64,000 bases of DNA, from NCBI RefSeq assembly GCF_002968835.1, contig NZ_PKQK01000004.1:310001-374000 (forward strand). Direction: 5' to 3'. Of this stretch, positions 8,632 to 16,353 are shown in pieces. Position 1 is the stretch's first letter. Each line of letters opens with the position of its first letter. The notes beneath the pieces are model-generated. The model saw only the letters and a list, made by a program, of their open reading frames with translations, did not search any database and had not been told where the DNA came from. Made by a program: the position numbers and the translations under genes. The DNA is from Paenibacillus sp. PCH8 (GTDB taxonomy: Bacteria; Bacillota; Bacilli; Paenibacillales; Paenibacillaceae).

Positions 8632-9600
8632 ATGACAAAATACGAGAATCAGATCCCGACATCCGTCGGCATGAGCTTCAAGTCTCTGATCAGCATGTTG
8701 AAAGATTCCATGAACGGCAAAGTGGAGCGCAGGCCATCGCGCACGATGCCCATGGAGATCGTTGAACCTGTTGAATCATTCCATGCATCCGATAAACCAC
8801 AGGTTACATGGTTTGGCCATTCGGCCTTTTTGCTTGAGATCGAGGGTCACCGGTTGCTCTTTGATCCGATGTTGGGGAATCGTCCATCCCCGGTGTCTTG
8901 GGTAGGTACCAAACGTTACAGCACCAAGCTGCCAATTCAACCGGAGGATTTTCCAGCTCTTGATGCGATTATTATTTCGCATGACCATTATGATCATCTG
9001 GATTATGATTCCATTCGCAGATTAAAGGATAAAACAAAGCGATTTATCGTACCGCTTGGCATACGACGGCGTTTAATTCAACTGGGCGTGCCTTCAGAAC
9101 AGATTACCGAGCATAACTGGTGGGATGAGTTATCCTTTAAGGGTCTAACATTGGCTTGCACGCCAGCTCGACATTTCTCGGGCAGGGGCTTGTTTGACCG
9201 CAATTCTAGCTTATGGTGTTCATGGGTTATTGCGGGACAGGAAACGAAGGTTTTCTTCAGCGGTGACAGCGGGTACGGGCCACATTTCAAGGAAATTGGC
9301 AATAAGTACGGGCCATTTGACCTGACTTTAATGGAATGTGGGCAATATGATGAGCGTTGGCCCAACATTCATATGATGCCGGAAGAAACGGTACAAGCAC
9401 ATTTGGATGTAGGCGGAAAATTACTGATTCCCGTTCATTGGGCAGCATTTACTCTTGCTTATCATGCCTGGAACGAACCGGTTGAGCGGATTACCCAGGC
9501 GGCACAGTTGTTGAAGGTTAATATTGCAACTCCCAAAATTGGCGAGAAGGTTGTGCTGAATTCGGAGGATTATCCCACAGATCCTTGGTGGAGACCGTAA
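8632..9600 (+). CDS. MBL-fold metallohydrolase, NAPE-PLD-like
   Basis: Soluble metallo-beta-lactamase-fold protein of 322 residues. The zinc-binding motif HDHYDHLD lies near residues 117-124. Further metal ligands are visible in ARHFSGR, FFSGDSGYGPHF and PVHWAAF. This set matches bacterial relatives of N-acyl-phosphatidylethanolamine phospholipase D (YfcX/RomA-like group). Likely activity is hydrolysis of a phosphodiester or phospholipid head group (family inference). ATG 8632 follows AGAAGG at a suitable distance. It stands alone, between a divergent hydrolase and a terminator. Confidence 0.85.
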   Translation: MTKYENQIPTSVGMSFKSLISMLKDSMNGKVERRPSRTMPMEIVEPVESFHASDKPQVTWFGHSAFLLEIEGHRLLFDPMLGNRPSPVSWVGTKRYSTKLPIQPEDFPALDAIIISHDHYDHLDYDSIRRLKDKTKRFIVPLGIRRRLIQLGVPSEQITEHNWWDELSFKGLTLACTPARHFSGRGLFDRNSSLWCSWVIAGQETKVFFSGDSGYGPHFKEIGNKYGPFDLTLMECGQYDERWPNIHMMPEETVQAHLDVGGKLLIPVHWAAFTLAYHAWNEPVERITQAAQLLKVNIATPKIGEKVVLNSEDYPTDPWWRP

Positions 9601-9613
9601 CAAGGATCAACAT

Positions 9614-9652
9614 AAAAAGCGTTCAGCTCATCCAATGAGCGAACGCTTTTTC
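9614..9652. terminator. Terminator between the metallohydrolase and LysE genes
   Basis: AAAAGCGTTC-GCTCA and TGAGC-GAACGCTTTTT pair around a CCA loop. T-rich ends on both strands mean it can serve both convergent genes. Confidence 0.8.
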
Positions 9653-9661
9653 TTTTACTTT

Positions 9662-10243
9662 TTACATGAGGATCGATAGGGCACTGTAGATTAACAAAAT
9701 CCCCATGACCATATTAACAGGACGTTCGTATTTCAATAAGAAGTTCTGGAATAACAGACCACCGAATGCCCAGGTCATGTTGGCACTAATGCCAATCAAG
9801 GTTAGCAGGAAGGAGAATACGATCAGTTGAACATGGGACTGCCCGAGAGGTAGTACAAACACCGAGATGGCAGTAAGACCATACAGAATGACTTTGGGAT
9901 TAATGAATTGCAGGGTGAAACCGAACAGAAATGAATACTGATTCTTGTTATTCTCCTCTGCATCTTTAGGTGTACTTCGCATCATCTTAATGGCCAGATA
10001 GAGCATATACACACATCCCAGCAGGTTCAGGATGGGAGTGATTCTTGGGATGTACTGATGAAGAATAAGGTTGAAATAACTGCACAGAAACATAATAAGC
10101 AGGCAGCCGGCTGCTACACCACCAATAAAGGGCAGGGTCTTTCTGAATCCCATATTTCTGGCATGTGTCATGGAGAGGATGTTGTTAGGCCCGGGTGTAA
10201 ATGAAGCTATTATTGCGTATGTCACTAAAGGTATGATGTTCAT
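9662..10243 (-). CDS. LysE/RhtB family translocator
   Basis: Inner-membrane exporter of 193 residues with about six hydrophobic segments, typical of the amino-acid exporters LysE/RhtB. The family's N-terminal signature FTPGPNNILSMTHARNMG is present. It likely exports an amino acid or small metabolite (family knowledge). It is divergent from an XRE-cupin regulator gene, and the roughly 130-bp intergenic region carries two copies of a likely operator, so control by that regulator is inferred. This XRE-cupin/LysE pairing is common in Firmicutes. Confidence 0.88.
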   Translation of the reverse strand: MNIIPLVTYAIIASFTPGPNNILSMTHARNMGFRKTLPFIGGVAAGCLLIMFLCSYFNLILHQYIPRITPILNLLGCVYMLYLAIKMMRSTPKDAEENNKNQYSFLFGFTLQFINPKVILYGLTAISVFVLPLGQSHVQLIVFSFLLTLIGISANMTWAFGGLLFQNFLLKYERPVNMVMGILLIYSALSILM

Positions 10244-10286
10244 GTATCCTCCACATTTTCGTGATTTGTATGTTATAATAGTTCAA

Positions 10287-10346
10287 TATGAACGTTATAA
10301 CGCACGTTCTTTATTATTGTACATTATGTACGCTATAAAGCACAAT
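10287..10346. promoter_or_regulatory. Two direct operator-like repeats between LysE and XRE genes
   Basis: Two 22-base elements at 10287-10308 and 10325-10346 agree at 17 of 22 positions (core ACGYTATAAMGCAC) and start 38 bases apart. The first contains the perfect palindrome CGTTATAACG (10293-10302) and wider GAACGT/ACGTTC arms. Their place in a divergent intergenic region next to an HTH gene suggests autoregulation plus control of the exporter. Confidence 0.55.
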
Positions 10347-10374
10347 ACAATTATCATAATGAGGGGGATGGATT

Positions 10375-10929
10375 TTGCAAAACATCAATGTTACCCTTGC
10401 CCAGAACTTGAAGCAGATCAGGGAACAACGAAAGCTTAGTCTGGATAAGGTTGCTGACATGTCTGGCATTAGCAAGACCATGCTTGGTCAGATTGAACGC
10501 GGTGAGTCTAATCCATCGATTGCAACCGTATGGAAAATTGCCAATGGTCTGAAGGTTTCTTTTACCACATTGATTCATGAGCCGGAGTCGGACACGACCG
10601 TTATAACGACCGCTGACACTCAAATATTGTTGGAGGATGAGGGGCGCATTCGGATTTATCCGCATTTTCCTTTTGAAGAGGCACGTCGTTTTGAAATGTA
10701 CATGATGGAGATGGATAAAGAGTCATCTATGAGCGCAGAACCGCACATTCAAGGTGCCGAAGAATTTATTACCGTGTATGAAGGGAACGTTATGATTCGG
10801 GTTGGAGCAGAAGACTACATGCTCAAACAAGGGGAGTCGATCCGGTTCAAAGCTGATAAACCTCATGCCTATAGCAACCCAGGTGCCGGGACCAACAAAC
10901 TAAGTATGGTCATTCATTATTCGAAGTGA
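10375..10929 (+). CDS. XRE-family regulator with C-terminal cupin domain
   Basis: Transcription factor of 184 residues. The N-terminal HTH (residues about 8-62) shows LKQIREQRKLSLDKVADMSG and KTMLGQIERGESNPSI. The C-terminal half (about 105-180) is a cupin_2 ligand domain with GAEEFITVYEGNVMIRVG and KPHAYSNPG. TTG 10375 follows GAGGGG at 10361-10366; an ATG at 10368 is out of frame. It is divergent from the LysE exporter and probably controls it in response to the exported metabolite, a common role for this architecture. A strong hairpin without T-run (10963-11010) lies downstream. Confidence 0.9.
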   Translation: MQNINVTLAQNLKQIREQRKLSLDKVADMSGISKTMLGQIERGESNPSIATVWKIANGLKVSFTTLIHEPESDTTVITTADTQILLEDEGRIRIYPHFPFEEARRFEMYMMEMDKESSMSAEPHIQGAEEFITVYEGNVMIRVGAEDYMLKQGESIRFKADKPHAYSNPGAGTNKLSMVIHYSK

Positions 10930-10962
10930 TATGCAACGATCAGGATGGGATTGCAAATGAAT

Positions 10963-11010
10963 GAACTGCATCCCCATGGTTAATCGTGTCTAACAAATGG
11001 GATGCAGTTC
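10963..11010. repeat. Long inverted repeat downstream of the XRE-cupin gene
   Basis: Arms GAACTGCATCCCCAT (10963-10977) and ATGGGATGCAGTTC (10997-11010) pair with a single bulge around a 19-base loop. Neither strand has an adjoining T-run, so it is not a classic intrinsic terminator. It could be an mRNA 3'-end stabiliser or a protein site. Confidence 0.5.
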
Positions 11011-11072
11011 AGAATATCGGCTGCTTTATTCGTGTGTACGCTATGAATTCACAGCTTGTTACAAATTCCGAA

Positions 11073-13490
11073 TCAAGGTTTTTCTTTGGCCTGACGCTGA
11101 ATTTCTTTGGCTGTTAATGCTGTATCATACACTCTTATGTTATCCATGGAACCTTTATAGAAAGGGTCAGCTGCATAACGACTCTTGCCCACAAAAGCTT
11201 CCGTCACATGCAGATCCTTAGGATTAAACGTGATCTCGCTGCTGCTTGCTACGGATTGTCCATTCACATACAGGGTGCCTGTATCTTTTTGGAGTGTAAC
11301 CGCCACATGGACCCATTGATTGGAAGGCAGTGGTTTCGTTGCAATCAAGCTCTGATCCCGACCTTGATCATGAATGATGAATTGCAGCGCTCCGTTATGT
11401 TGCGATGGCGTGAGGAACATATGACGGGTCAGGCCATTTCCAAAGTCGAAGATGCGCTGCCAGGAACCGCCGCTTCCCCAATTAATCCAAGCGCTAAACG
11501 TGAAATCCGTTGTATCTGTAATCAGTCCAGGCAACTGAATGTAACTGTCTGTCCCATTAAATGTGGCAGCTTGATTCTTACCACCTGTGCCAGAGCTGAC
11601 CACGTTATAGGCTTGACCATGATATCCATTTTGACTATAATCCTGTGCAACCTTCGCAAGTTTCTTGTGTTCGAACGTGTACTCGCCTAGCAAAGGACTT
11701 ACCGCTTGCTGTGGAATGATAACGTTGAACGTTTTGGAGCTTACCACGGTTCCTTTGCGAATCGTTGCCTTTAAAGAGACTTTGGCATCGCCTTTACCGG
11801 TTCGTGGACGTTGTACTATGCCTGTAGCGGATAGAGCCGAAGTGTTGGAGGATGTCCACGTAATCTCTGCATCACTTGTTGCCTTCGTAGGCAGAGAGAG
11901 GTTGAAGTACACATCGCCCGCATTGCCGACGCTTAGCTCTTTTTTCACTGCATCCACAATGTCCTGATCACTCCGTTCAACACGTTGACTTCCCCAGATG
12001 GCTAGGCCAGAGGAGGAGAGGGCGCTAAAGGCGAGGACTGTACTATGGGAATCTGGCTCCCATTCATGGGTGAAGACGCCTTTATACACAACTTGATCCG
12101 ATGTGATCTGAACCTGGTTGCCTGCTTCGAGACTCCATCTTCCTGTCACGGCACCACGTATCTGGCCATCAGCTGTGAATTGAACGGTCTCGGATGGCTT
12201 GATCTCCGCCGTGATTTCCTTACCGTGATTCAGCCATTGATACTGACCTGCGATATCCTGAGTTGTCAGTGGAGTATGAAACTCTGGTAAGGCTGCATAT
12301 CGATACGGAGAAACAACAGGCCAACCATCCACATTCATATGTATCTCATGTACGCGAACTTCGTGTTCTTCACCGCGTCCCGGAAAGCGGGAATGGAAGA
12401 TCAGAAATGATTTGCCGGTCTCAGCATCGTAATAAGCGGAGTTATGTCCTGGCGATACATAGCCAGTTCCCGGGCCTGTGCCCGGATCACCGATCTGCCT
12501 CTGGAACAGGAAGTTCCCCATTAATTTGACACCATAAGGCTCGATAGAACGATCATCAAACAGCGGTTTGTTCTTATCGGCTTTTACGTTGATCATGTCG
12601 TTTCCTTCGGCATCGAGGAAAGGGCCATCCGGCGCTTTGGAGCGAGCTACGCGAATGTTATAACCCCCATTAGCATCCAGTCCGCCGTAAGACAGATACA
12701 GATAATAATAGTCAGTTTCGGGGCTGTACAGCATGTAAGGAGCTTCAATACGACTGTGATTGCCTCCGGTCAGCTTTTTGCCATATCCCTGATTCGGAAG
12801 CGGTTTGCCTGTCGTCTCATTCATCTCCAGAATGAAAATCCCTCCGGAATAAGAACCATACACCATCCACAGCTTGCCGTGTTTATCATAAAAGACATCA
12901 GGGTCAACGACATTCGGATGTTTCGTGGCATCGTAGATGGTTCCATCCTCACTGATCTGATCCCACATGCCGGATTTCAGCAGAATACCCTGATCTTTGT
13001 AAGGCCCTTCAATGTTGTCTGCAACAGCAACTCCAAGCGCCGATCGGGGAGAGTCTCCTTTGCATGCATTGTAGTACATATAAAATTTGCCGTCTGCCAG
13101 CTGAATGACATCTGCCGCCCACAGCGTATCTGTCTGCGCCCATTGCAGGGCTTCGGCGAACTCCTTGGTTACATTGGGAACAACGGGGTTGTTATCTGTG
13201 ACACCCGAGGCGACTAAATCCCAGTTCAGAAAGTCTTTGGACTTCGCGACTTGCAGATGAGAGCCAAAAATATAAAACGTATCTTCCACCTTAATGACGG
13301 AAGGGTCATGAACGGAAACATTTTTAAATGCTGGAGCAGCAAGTATACTGGAGGAGGAGATGGTTGGTGCGTGTTTTGCTGTAGCCCCCGAACTCTCTGC
13401 AAAAATGGTGACGGGTGCCAAAGTTGTTGCTGTAAGTAATGCGGTGCTTAGTAAAGAACGGTTAAGTACGTTTATCCAATAAGGTTTCAT
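11073..13490 (-). CDS. Secreted GH43 endo-arabinanase with Ig-like and LamG domains
   Basis: Exported arabinan-degrading enzyme of 805 residues. The signal peptide ends near residue 31. The GH43 five-bladed propeller covers about residues 50-400: HDPSVIK (catalytic base Asp62), VVDPDVFYD (Asp198 region), SRIEAPYML (acid Glu249), and GHNSAYYD. A lipocalin-like C-terminal arabinanase domain follows, then an atrophied bacterial Ig-like repeat (about 505-600), then a LamG/concanavalin-like lectin domain (about 610-800) beginning LLGEYTFEH. The order resembles AbnA/Abn2-type endo-1,5-arabinanases with added carbohydrate-binding modules. It is monocistronic. A cre-like sequence lies 25-40 bases upstream. 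There is no sortase motif, so it should be released or wall-associated through its lectin domain. Confidence 0.9.
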   Translation of the reverse strand: MKPYWINVLNRSLLSTALLTATTLAPVTIFAESSGATAKHAPTISSSSILAAPAFKNVSVHDPSVIKVEDTFYIFGSHLQVAKSKDFLNWDLVASGVTDNNPVVPNVTKEFAEALQWAQTDTLWAADVIQLADGKFYMYYNACKGDSPRSALGVAVADNIEGPYKDQGILLKSGMWDQISEDGTIYDATKHPNVVDPDVFYDKHGKLWMVYGSYSGGIFILEMNETTGKPLPNQGYGKKLTGGNHSRIEAPYMLYSPETDYYYLYLSYGGLDANGGYNIRVARSKAPDGPFLDAEGNDMINVKADKNKPLFDDRSIEPYGVKLMGNFLFQRQIGDPGTGPGTGYVSPGHNSAYYDAETGKSFLIFHSRFPGRGEEHEVRVHEIHMNVDGWPVVSPYRYAALPEFHTPLTTQDIAGQYQWLNHGKEITAEIKPSETVQFTADGQIRGAVTGRWSLEAGNQVQITSDQVVYKGVFTHEWEPDSHSTVLAFSALSSSGLAIWGSQRVERSDQDIVDAVKKELSVGNAGDVYFNLSLPTKATSDAEITWTSSNTSALSATGIVQRPRTGKGDAKVSLKATIRKGTVVSSKTFNVIIPQQAVSPLLGEYTFEHKKLAKVAQDYSQNGYHGQAYNVVSSGTGGKNQAATFNGTDSYIQLPGLITDTTDFTFSAWINWGSGGSWQRIFDFGNGLTRHMFLTPSQHNGALQFIIHDQGRDQSLIATKPLPSNQWVHVAVTLQKDTGTLYVNGQSVASSSEITFNPKDLHVTEAFVGKSRYAADPFYKGSMDNIRVYDTALTAKEIQRQAKEKP

Positions 13491-13514
13491 ACGTTTCCCC
13501 TTTCCTGATTAAAA

Positions 13515-13529
13515 ATCAAGCGATTTCAT
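13515..13529 (-). promoter_or_regulatory. Possible cre (CcpA) site upstream of the arabinanase
   Basis: Read on the minus strand, ATGAAATCGCTTGAT differs from the WTGNAANCGNWNNCW consensus at one position. It lies 25-40 bases before the gene, which fits catabolite repression of a plant-polysaccharide enzyme. Proposed from the match alone. Confidence 0.4.
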
Positions 13530-13634
13530 TTATTATAATATCAATCAATTTATATATTTGTAAACCATAATGATGTTGGGAACGGAATCATAGTTTAGTT
13601 GGAGCAGCTCTTCCCCTAAGCAGGTAGAATGAGA

Positions 13635-13675
13635 AAATAGCGCACTTCCGTAACGGAGCGCGCCACTTTCTAGTC
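13635..13675. terminator. Weak hairpin downstream of the small hypothetical gene
   Basis: GCGCACTTCCG and CGGAGCGCGC can pair imperfectly around TAA. It sits just past the end of the minus-strand gene 13682-13951. Read on the minus strand the following bases are only moderately T-rich, so this is a weak call. Confidence 0.35.
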
Positions 13676-13681
13676 GTCTGA

Positions 13682-13951
13682 TTATTTGCGTTTTAATAAT
13701 AGAACTCCACTGATGTCCGATGTTTTATGACGGTACACCACTTTGAAGCCGATATCATTGTCCAGCAAGCAGTTCAGTGCATTGATTAATCGAGCGCCTG
13801 GAACCAGTGTGAACGTACAAGGAAACGTATTACCAATTACACGTACACTTTGGATTCTGCGCGCAGAACCGGGGACGAGTGGATTTCTTGACCAATAGAT
13901 TAATACAAGATCCGGTTGTGAAACAGCATTTACACGAGTCATCCTGATCAT
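13682..13951 (-). CDS. Small hypothetical protein, 89 residues
   Basis: Unrecognised ORF. The peptide is basic at its C-terminus (ends LLLKRK), has no clear membrane helix, and contains one cysteine-flanked segment (FPCTF, ALNCLL). The ribosome binding site is poor: an in-frame ATG three codons in (MTRVNAVSQ) is preceded closely by AGG. It is isolated between the arabinanase promoter and a TrmB gene. It could be a real small protein or a spurious ORF; its length without a stop in a moderate-GC region is only weak support. Confidence 0.4.
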   Translation of the reverse strand: MIRMTRVNAVSQPDLVLIYWSRNPLVPGSARRIQSVRVIGNTFPCTFTLVPGARLINALNCLLDNDIGFKVVYRHKTSDISGVLLLKRK

Positions 13952-14085
13952 CTCATTTCTATTAAGGTTCTTAATAGTAAATGAAACGTAGATGAAAAGG
14001 TGCTAGACCAAAGACATGCTGTTCAATAAACAGACGGATGTAACGGCATCTACGAAGGTCAGCCGGGACATACTGGACATGGGAT

Positions 14086-14101
14086 GTGTAGCCGTCTACA
14101 C
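14086..14101. promoter_or_regulatory. Perfect inverted repeat upstream of the TrmB gene
   Basis: GTGTAG-CCGT-CTACAC lies 28 bases before the TrmB start and is a plausible autoregulatory site. A separate motif TAGACCAAAGACAT (14004-14017) has an inverted near-copy ATGTCTGGTCTA (14935-14946) before the neighbouring MFS gene, which may be a second shared site. Confidence 0.4.
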
Positions 14102-14128
14102 TGTATAGAACAGACACAATAAGAAGGG

Positions 14129-14896
14129 ATGGCCGATCCAGACATGTTGCAGAAATTTGGGTTCACACAATATGAAAGTCAGGTATACGAGGCCATATTC
14201 GCCCAGGATGAACCGCTTGATGCGACATCGATTGTGAATCACTCCAATGTACCCAAAGCCAAGATCTATGAAGTGCTCAATCGGCTGATCGACAAGGGAA
14301 CGGTACTGACCACCATGGATGGAAAGAAAAAATTATATATGGCAGTGGATCTTCAGTCCATTATTCATAAGATCAAGGCTGATTTTGAGAAGGATATTGA
14401 GGAATTGAAGAGTTATAAAATCAAACGTTCATTCACAGATGAGCATATCTGGACCTTAAAAGATGAGTCGTCCATCGCATCAACCATTGAACAGCTGATT
14501 GAAGAAGCGGATTCATCCATTCTTTTTCTAGCCTGGAATGAGAGAATGGAGAGATATCGTGAACTGCTGGAGCAGAAGGAAAAGCAGGGCGTGTACGTTG
14601 AGGTGCTTGCTGTAGGAGGGCTGGAGACATCCTTAACCCACAAGTATTCGTTATTTCCTTTGCTTGAGGAACTTGAACCATCACAGCTGCTTATTGTGGA
14701 TCACACCTACCTGCTGTTTGCTGGTGTGGAGCATGCTTCCTGGAGAGCGATCAAAACCATGTCCAAACCGATTGTGAAAGCCATGACCGATTATTTCTAT
14801 CATGACGTGGCTCTAACACAAATTACGAAGAAATATGGGGACCAATTGTTACAGGATGCGGAAATCGAACGTCTGCTTGCCCGATTAATCTATTAG
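14129..14896 (+). CDS. TrmB-family transcriptional regulator
   Basis: DNA-binding protein of 255 residues. The N-terminal winged helix of the TrmB family (about 5-70) shows LQKFGFTQYESQVYEAI and VPKAKIYEVLNRLIDKG. The C-terminal part is PLD-like/TrmB sensor sequence (from about 110: EADSSILFLAWNERMERY). TrmB regulators are common in archaea and scattered in Bacilli, usually sensing sugars. The start is uncertain: AAGAAGG is almost adjacent to ATG 14129, and ATG 14144 (MLQKFGF) is also plausible. A terminator follows, then an MFS gene in the same direction with a shared motif, so it probably controls that transporter. Confidence 0.85.
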   Translation: MADPDMLQKFGFTQYESQVYEAIFAQDEPLDATSIVNHSNVPKAKIYEVLNRLIDKGTVLTTMDGKKKLYMAVDLQSIIHKIKADFEKDIEELKSYKIKRSFTDEHIWTLKDESSIASTIEQLIEEADSSILFLAWNERMERYRELLEQKEKQGVYVEVLAVGGLETSLTHKYSLFPLLEELEPSQLLIVDHTYLLFAGVEHASWRAIKTMSKPIVKAMTDYFYHDVALTQITKKYGDQLLQDAEIERLLARLIY

Positions 14897-14926
14897 AAAC
14901 GATTCTCTTGCAGAATCGTTTTTTTA
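14897..14926 (+). terminator. Intrinsic terminator after the TrmB gene
   Basis: AAACGATTCT-CTTGC-AGAATCGTTTTTTT: a perfect short stem and seven Ts directly after the stop codon. Confidence 0.85.
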
Positions 14927-15035
14927 TTTTCTTGATGTCTGGTCTATGTTTGAAAATAATTATGAAAATGAGCATTGAATTTTTCTTCTTCATGGGTTAC
15001 TATCGTAGTTGTAACTTTTGAGGAGGATTTTAAAA

Positions 15036-16213
15036 ATGAACAAGAAAGTGTATGTTTTGGCAATTGCAGCATTCGTGGTGGGAACCGTTGAACTGATTTT
15101 GGGCGGGATTCTGGACCTCATTGCTACAGATCTTCACCTTTCCTTGGCGAAAGCCGGGTATTTAATTTCTATTTTCTCACTTGTCTATGCGTTATCTGCG
15201 CCGATTTTACTGAATATGACGGCCAGATTTGAGCGTAAAAAAGTATATATGTATACGTTATTTGTATTTCTGATCAGTAATCTGATCTCTGCATTCAGCG
15301 CAAACTTCTATATGTTATTGGCAGGAAGAGCGCTGGGAGCAGCTACGGGTTCGTTAATTTTTGTGCTTTCTCTGACCCTTGCAGCTCGTATTGTGGAGCC
15401 CCAGTATAAAGGACGTGCAGTGGGAATCATTACGATGGGGGGCAGCGCATCACTGATTCTGGGGGTGCCTATTGGTATCTATGTAGGCAACCTGGCAGGC
15501 TGGCGTGAGGTGTTTATGTTGATCGCCGTTCTGACTGCATTGGTCATGGTAGCTATTGGCATAGCCATGGATCGTGTCCAGCCTATACCTGCTGTATCTC
15601 TGAAGAAACAACTTACGGCTCTGTGGAATCCGAAAATGCTGGCGATCCATGCTACGACGTTACTTGTTCTGGCGGGTCACTTGACGTTATATGCGTATTT
15701 CACACCATTTCTCCAAGAAACGCTGGGAGCCAGCGCAACGATGGTTACCTTTATCTATATGATGTTCGGTATTGCTGCTGTCGCAGGGGAGGAATCGGAG
15801 GCATGTTATCCGATCGTTTGCACCCTGCTAAAGCGATCATCATTGTGCTGATTCCCTTTATAGTGACCATGGCGGTCATTCCGTTCAGCGTAGGATTACC
15901 TTTGATCGCCTTCTTACTGTTGTTAAGCATCTGGAGTGCACTGAGCTGGACGGTCACACCTGTGCAAAACAGTCTCATTATCAAAACTTCGCCAGAAACA
16001 GCCGAGACGCTAATTAGTACCAACTCGGGTATGGCACACGCGGGTATTGCGCTGGGTACGTATATTGGCGGAATGGTCATTGACCAATCATCCATCATAA
16101 ATACCGGATGGGTAGGTTCTATTCTGATTCTACTTGGACTGGTAACTGCAATATATGCCATTAATGTCAAGGAGAAAACCGTTCAGGCGGTTGCAAGAGA
16201 GATCGAGGTTTAG
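15036..16213 (+). pseudogene. MFS transporter (DHA1-like) interrupted by one -1 frameshift
   Basis: The first frame (15036-15851) encodes an N-terminal half starting MNKKVYVLAIAAFVVG, with DHA1/AraJ-like motifs (ARFERKK loop, GRALGAATGS). The second frame, continuing to 16213, encodes the C-terminal half (GGMLSDRLHPAKA onward). The switch falls at GGGG 15786-15789. Adding one G gives GCA GGG GGA GGA ATC, restoring a continuous 392-residue, 12-segment transporter. As written the protein stops about 22 codons after the shift. AGGAGG at 15021 supports ATG 15036. Substrate unknown; its neighbour TrmB may regulate it. Whether this is a true mutation or an assembly error cannot be told here, but four other genes in the window show the same lesion. 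Confidence 0.85.
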
Positions 16214-16220
16214 CATTAAA

Positions 16221-16328
16221 ATGAAAAAAGACTTCCTCTGGATAAACGGCTCAACCATCGTGTTAACGATGCCTGGTCCTGTTCTGCCGGAGGAAGAAAT
16301 AGATGAATTAGATATGACGTTCAAGTAA
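16221..16328 (+). other. 35-codon ORF overlapping a terminator-like structure
   Basis: An ATG ORF begins eight bases after the MFS stop. It encodes an acidic peptide with a hydrophobic start and PEEEIDELD near its end. Its ribosome binding site is weak (GAGG far upstream). The same DNA contains CTTCCTCTGG/CCGGAGGAAG arms (16231-16295) and an inner CATCGT-GTTA-ACGATG hairpin. Read on the minus strand these are followed by TCTTTTTTC, so it may chiefly be the terminator of the GH1 gene. Both readings are possible. Confidence 0.35.
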
Positions 16329-16353
16329 AACTATTCACTTGATACGTTAGTCA

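Noticed and set aside
16130..16324. 64-codon minus-strand ORF across the end of the MFS gene
   Set aside because: It overlaps MFS coding sequence and the hairpin region, with no ribosome binding site and no recognisable family.
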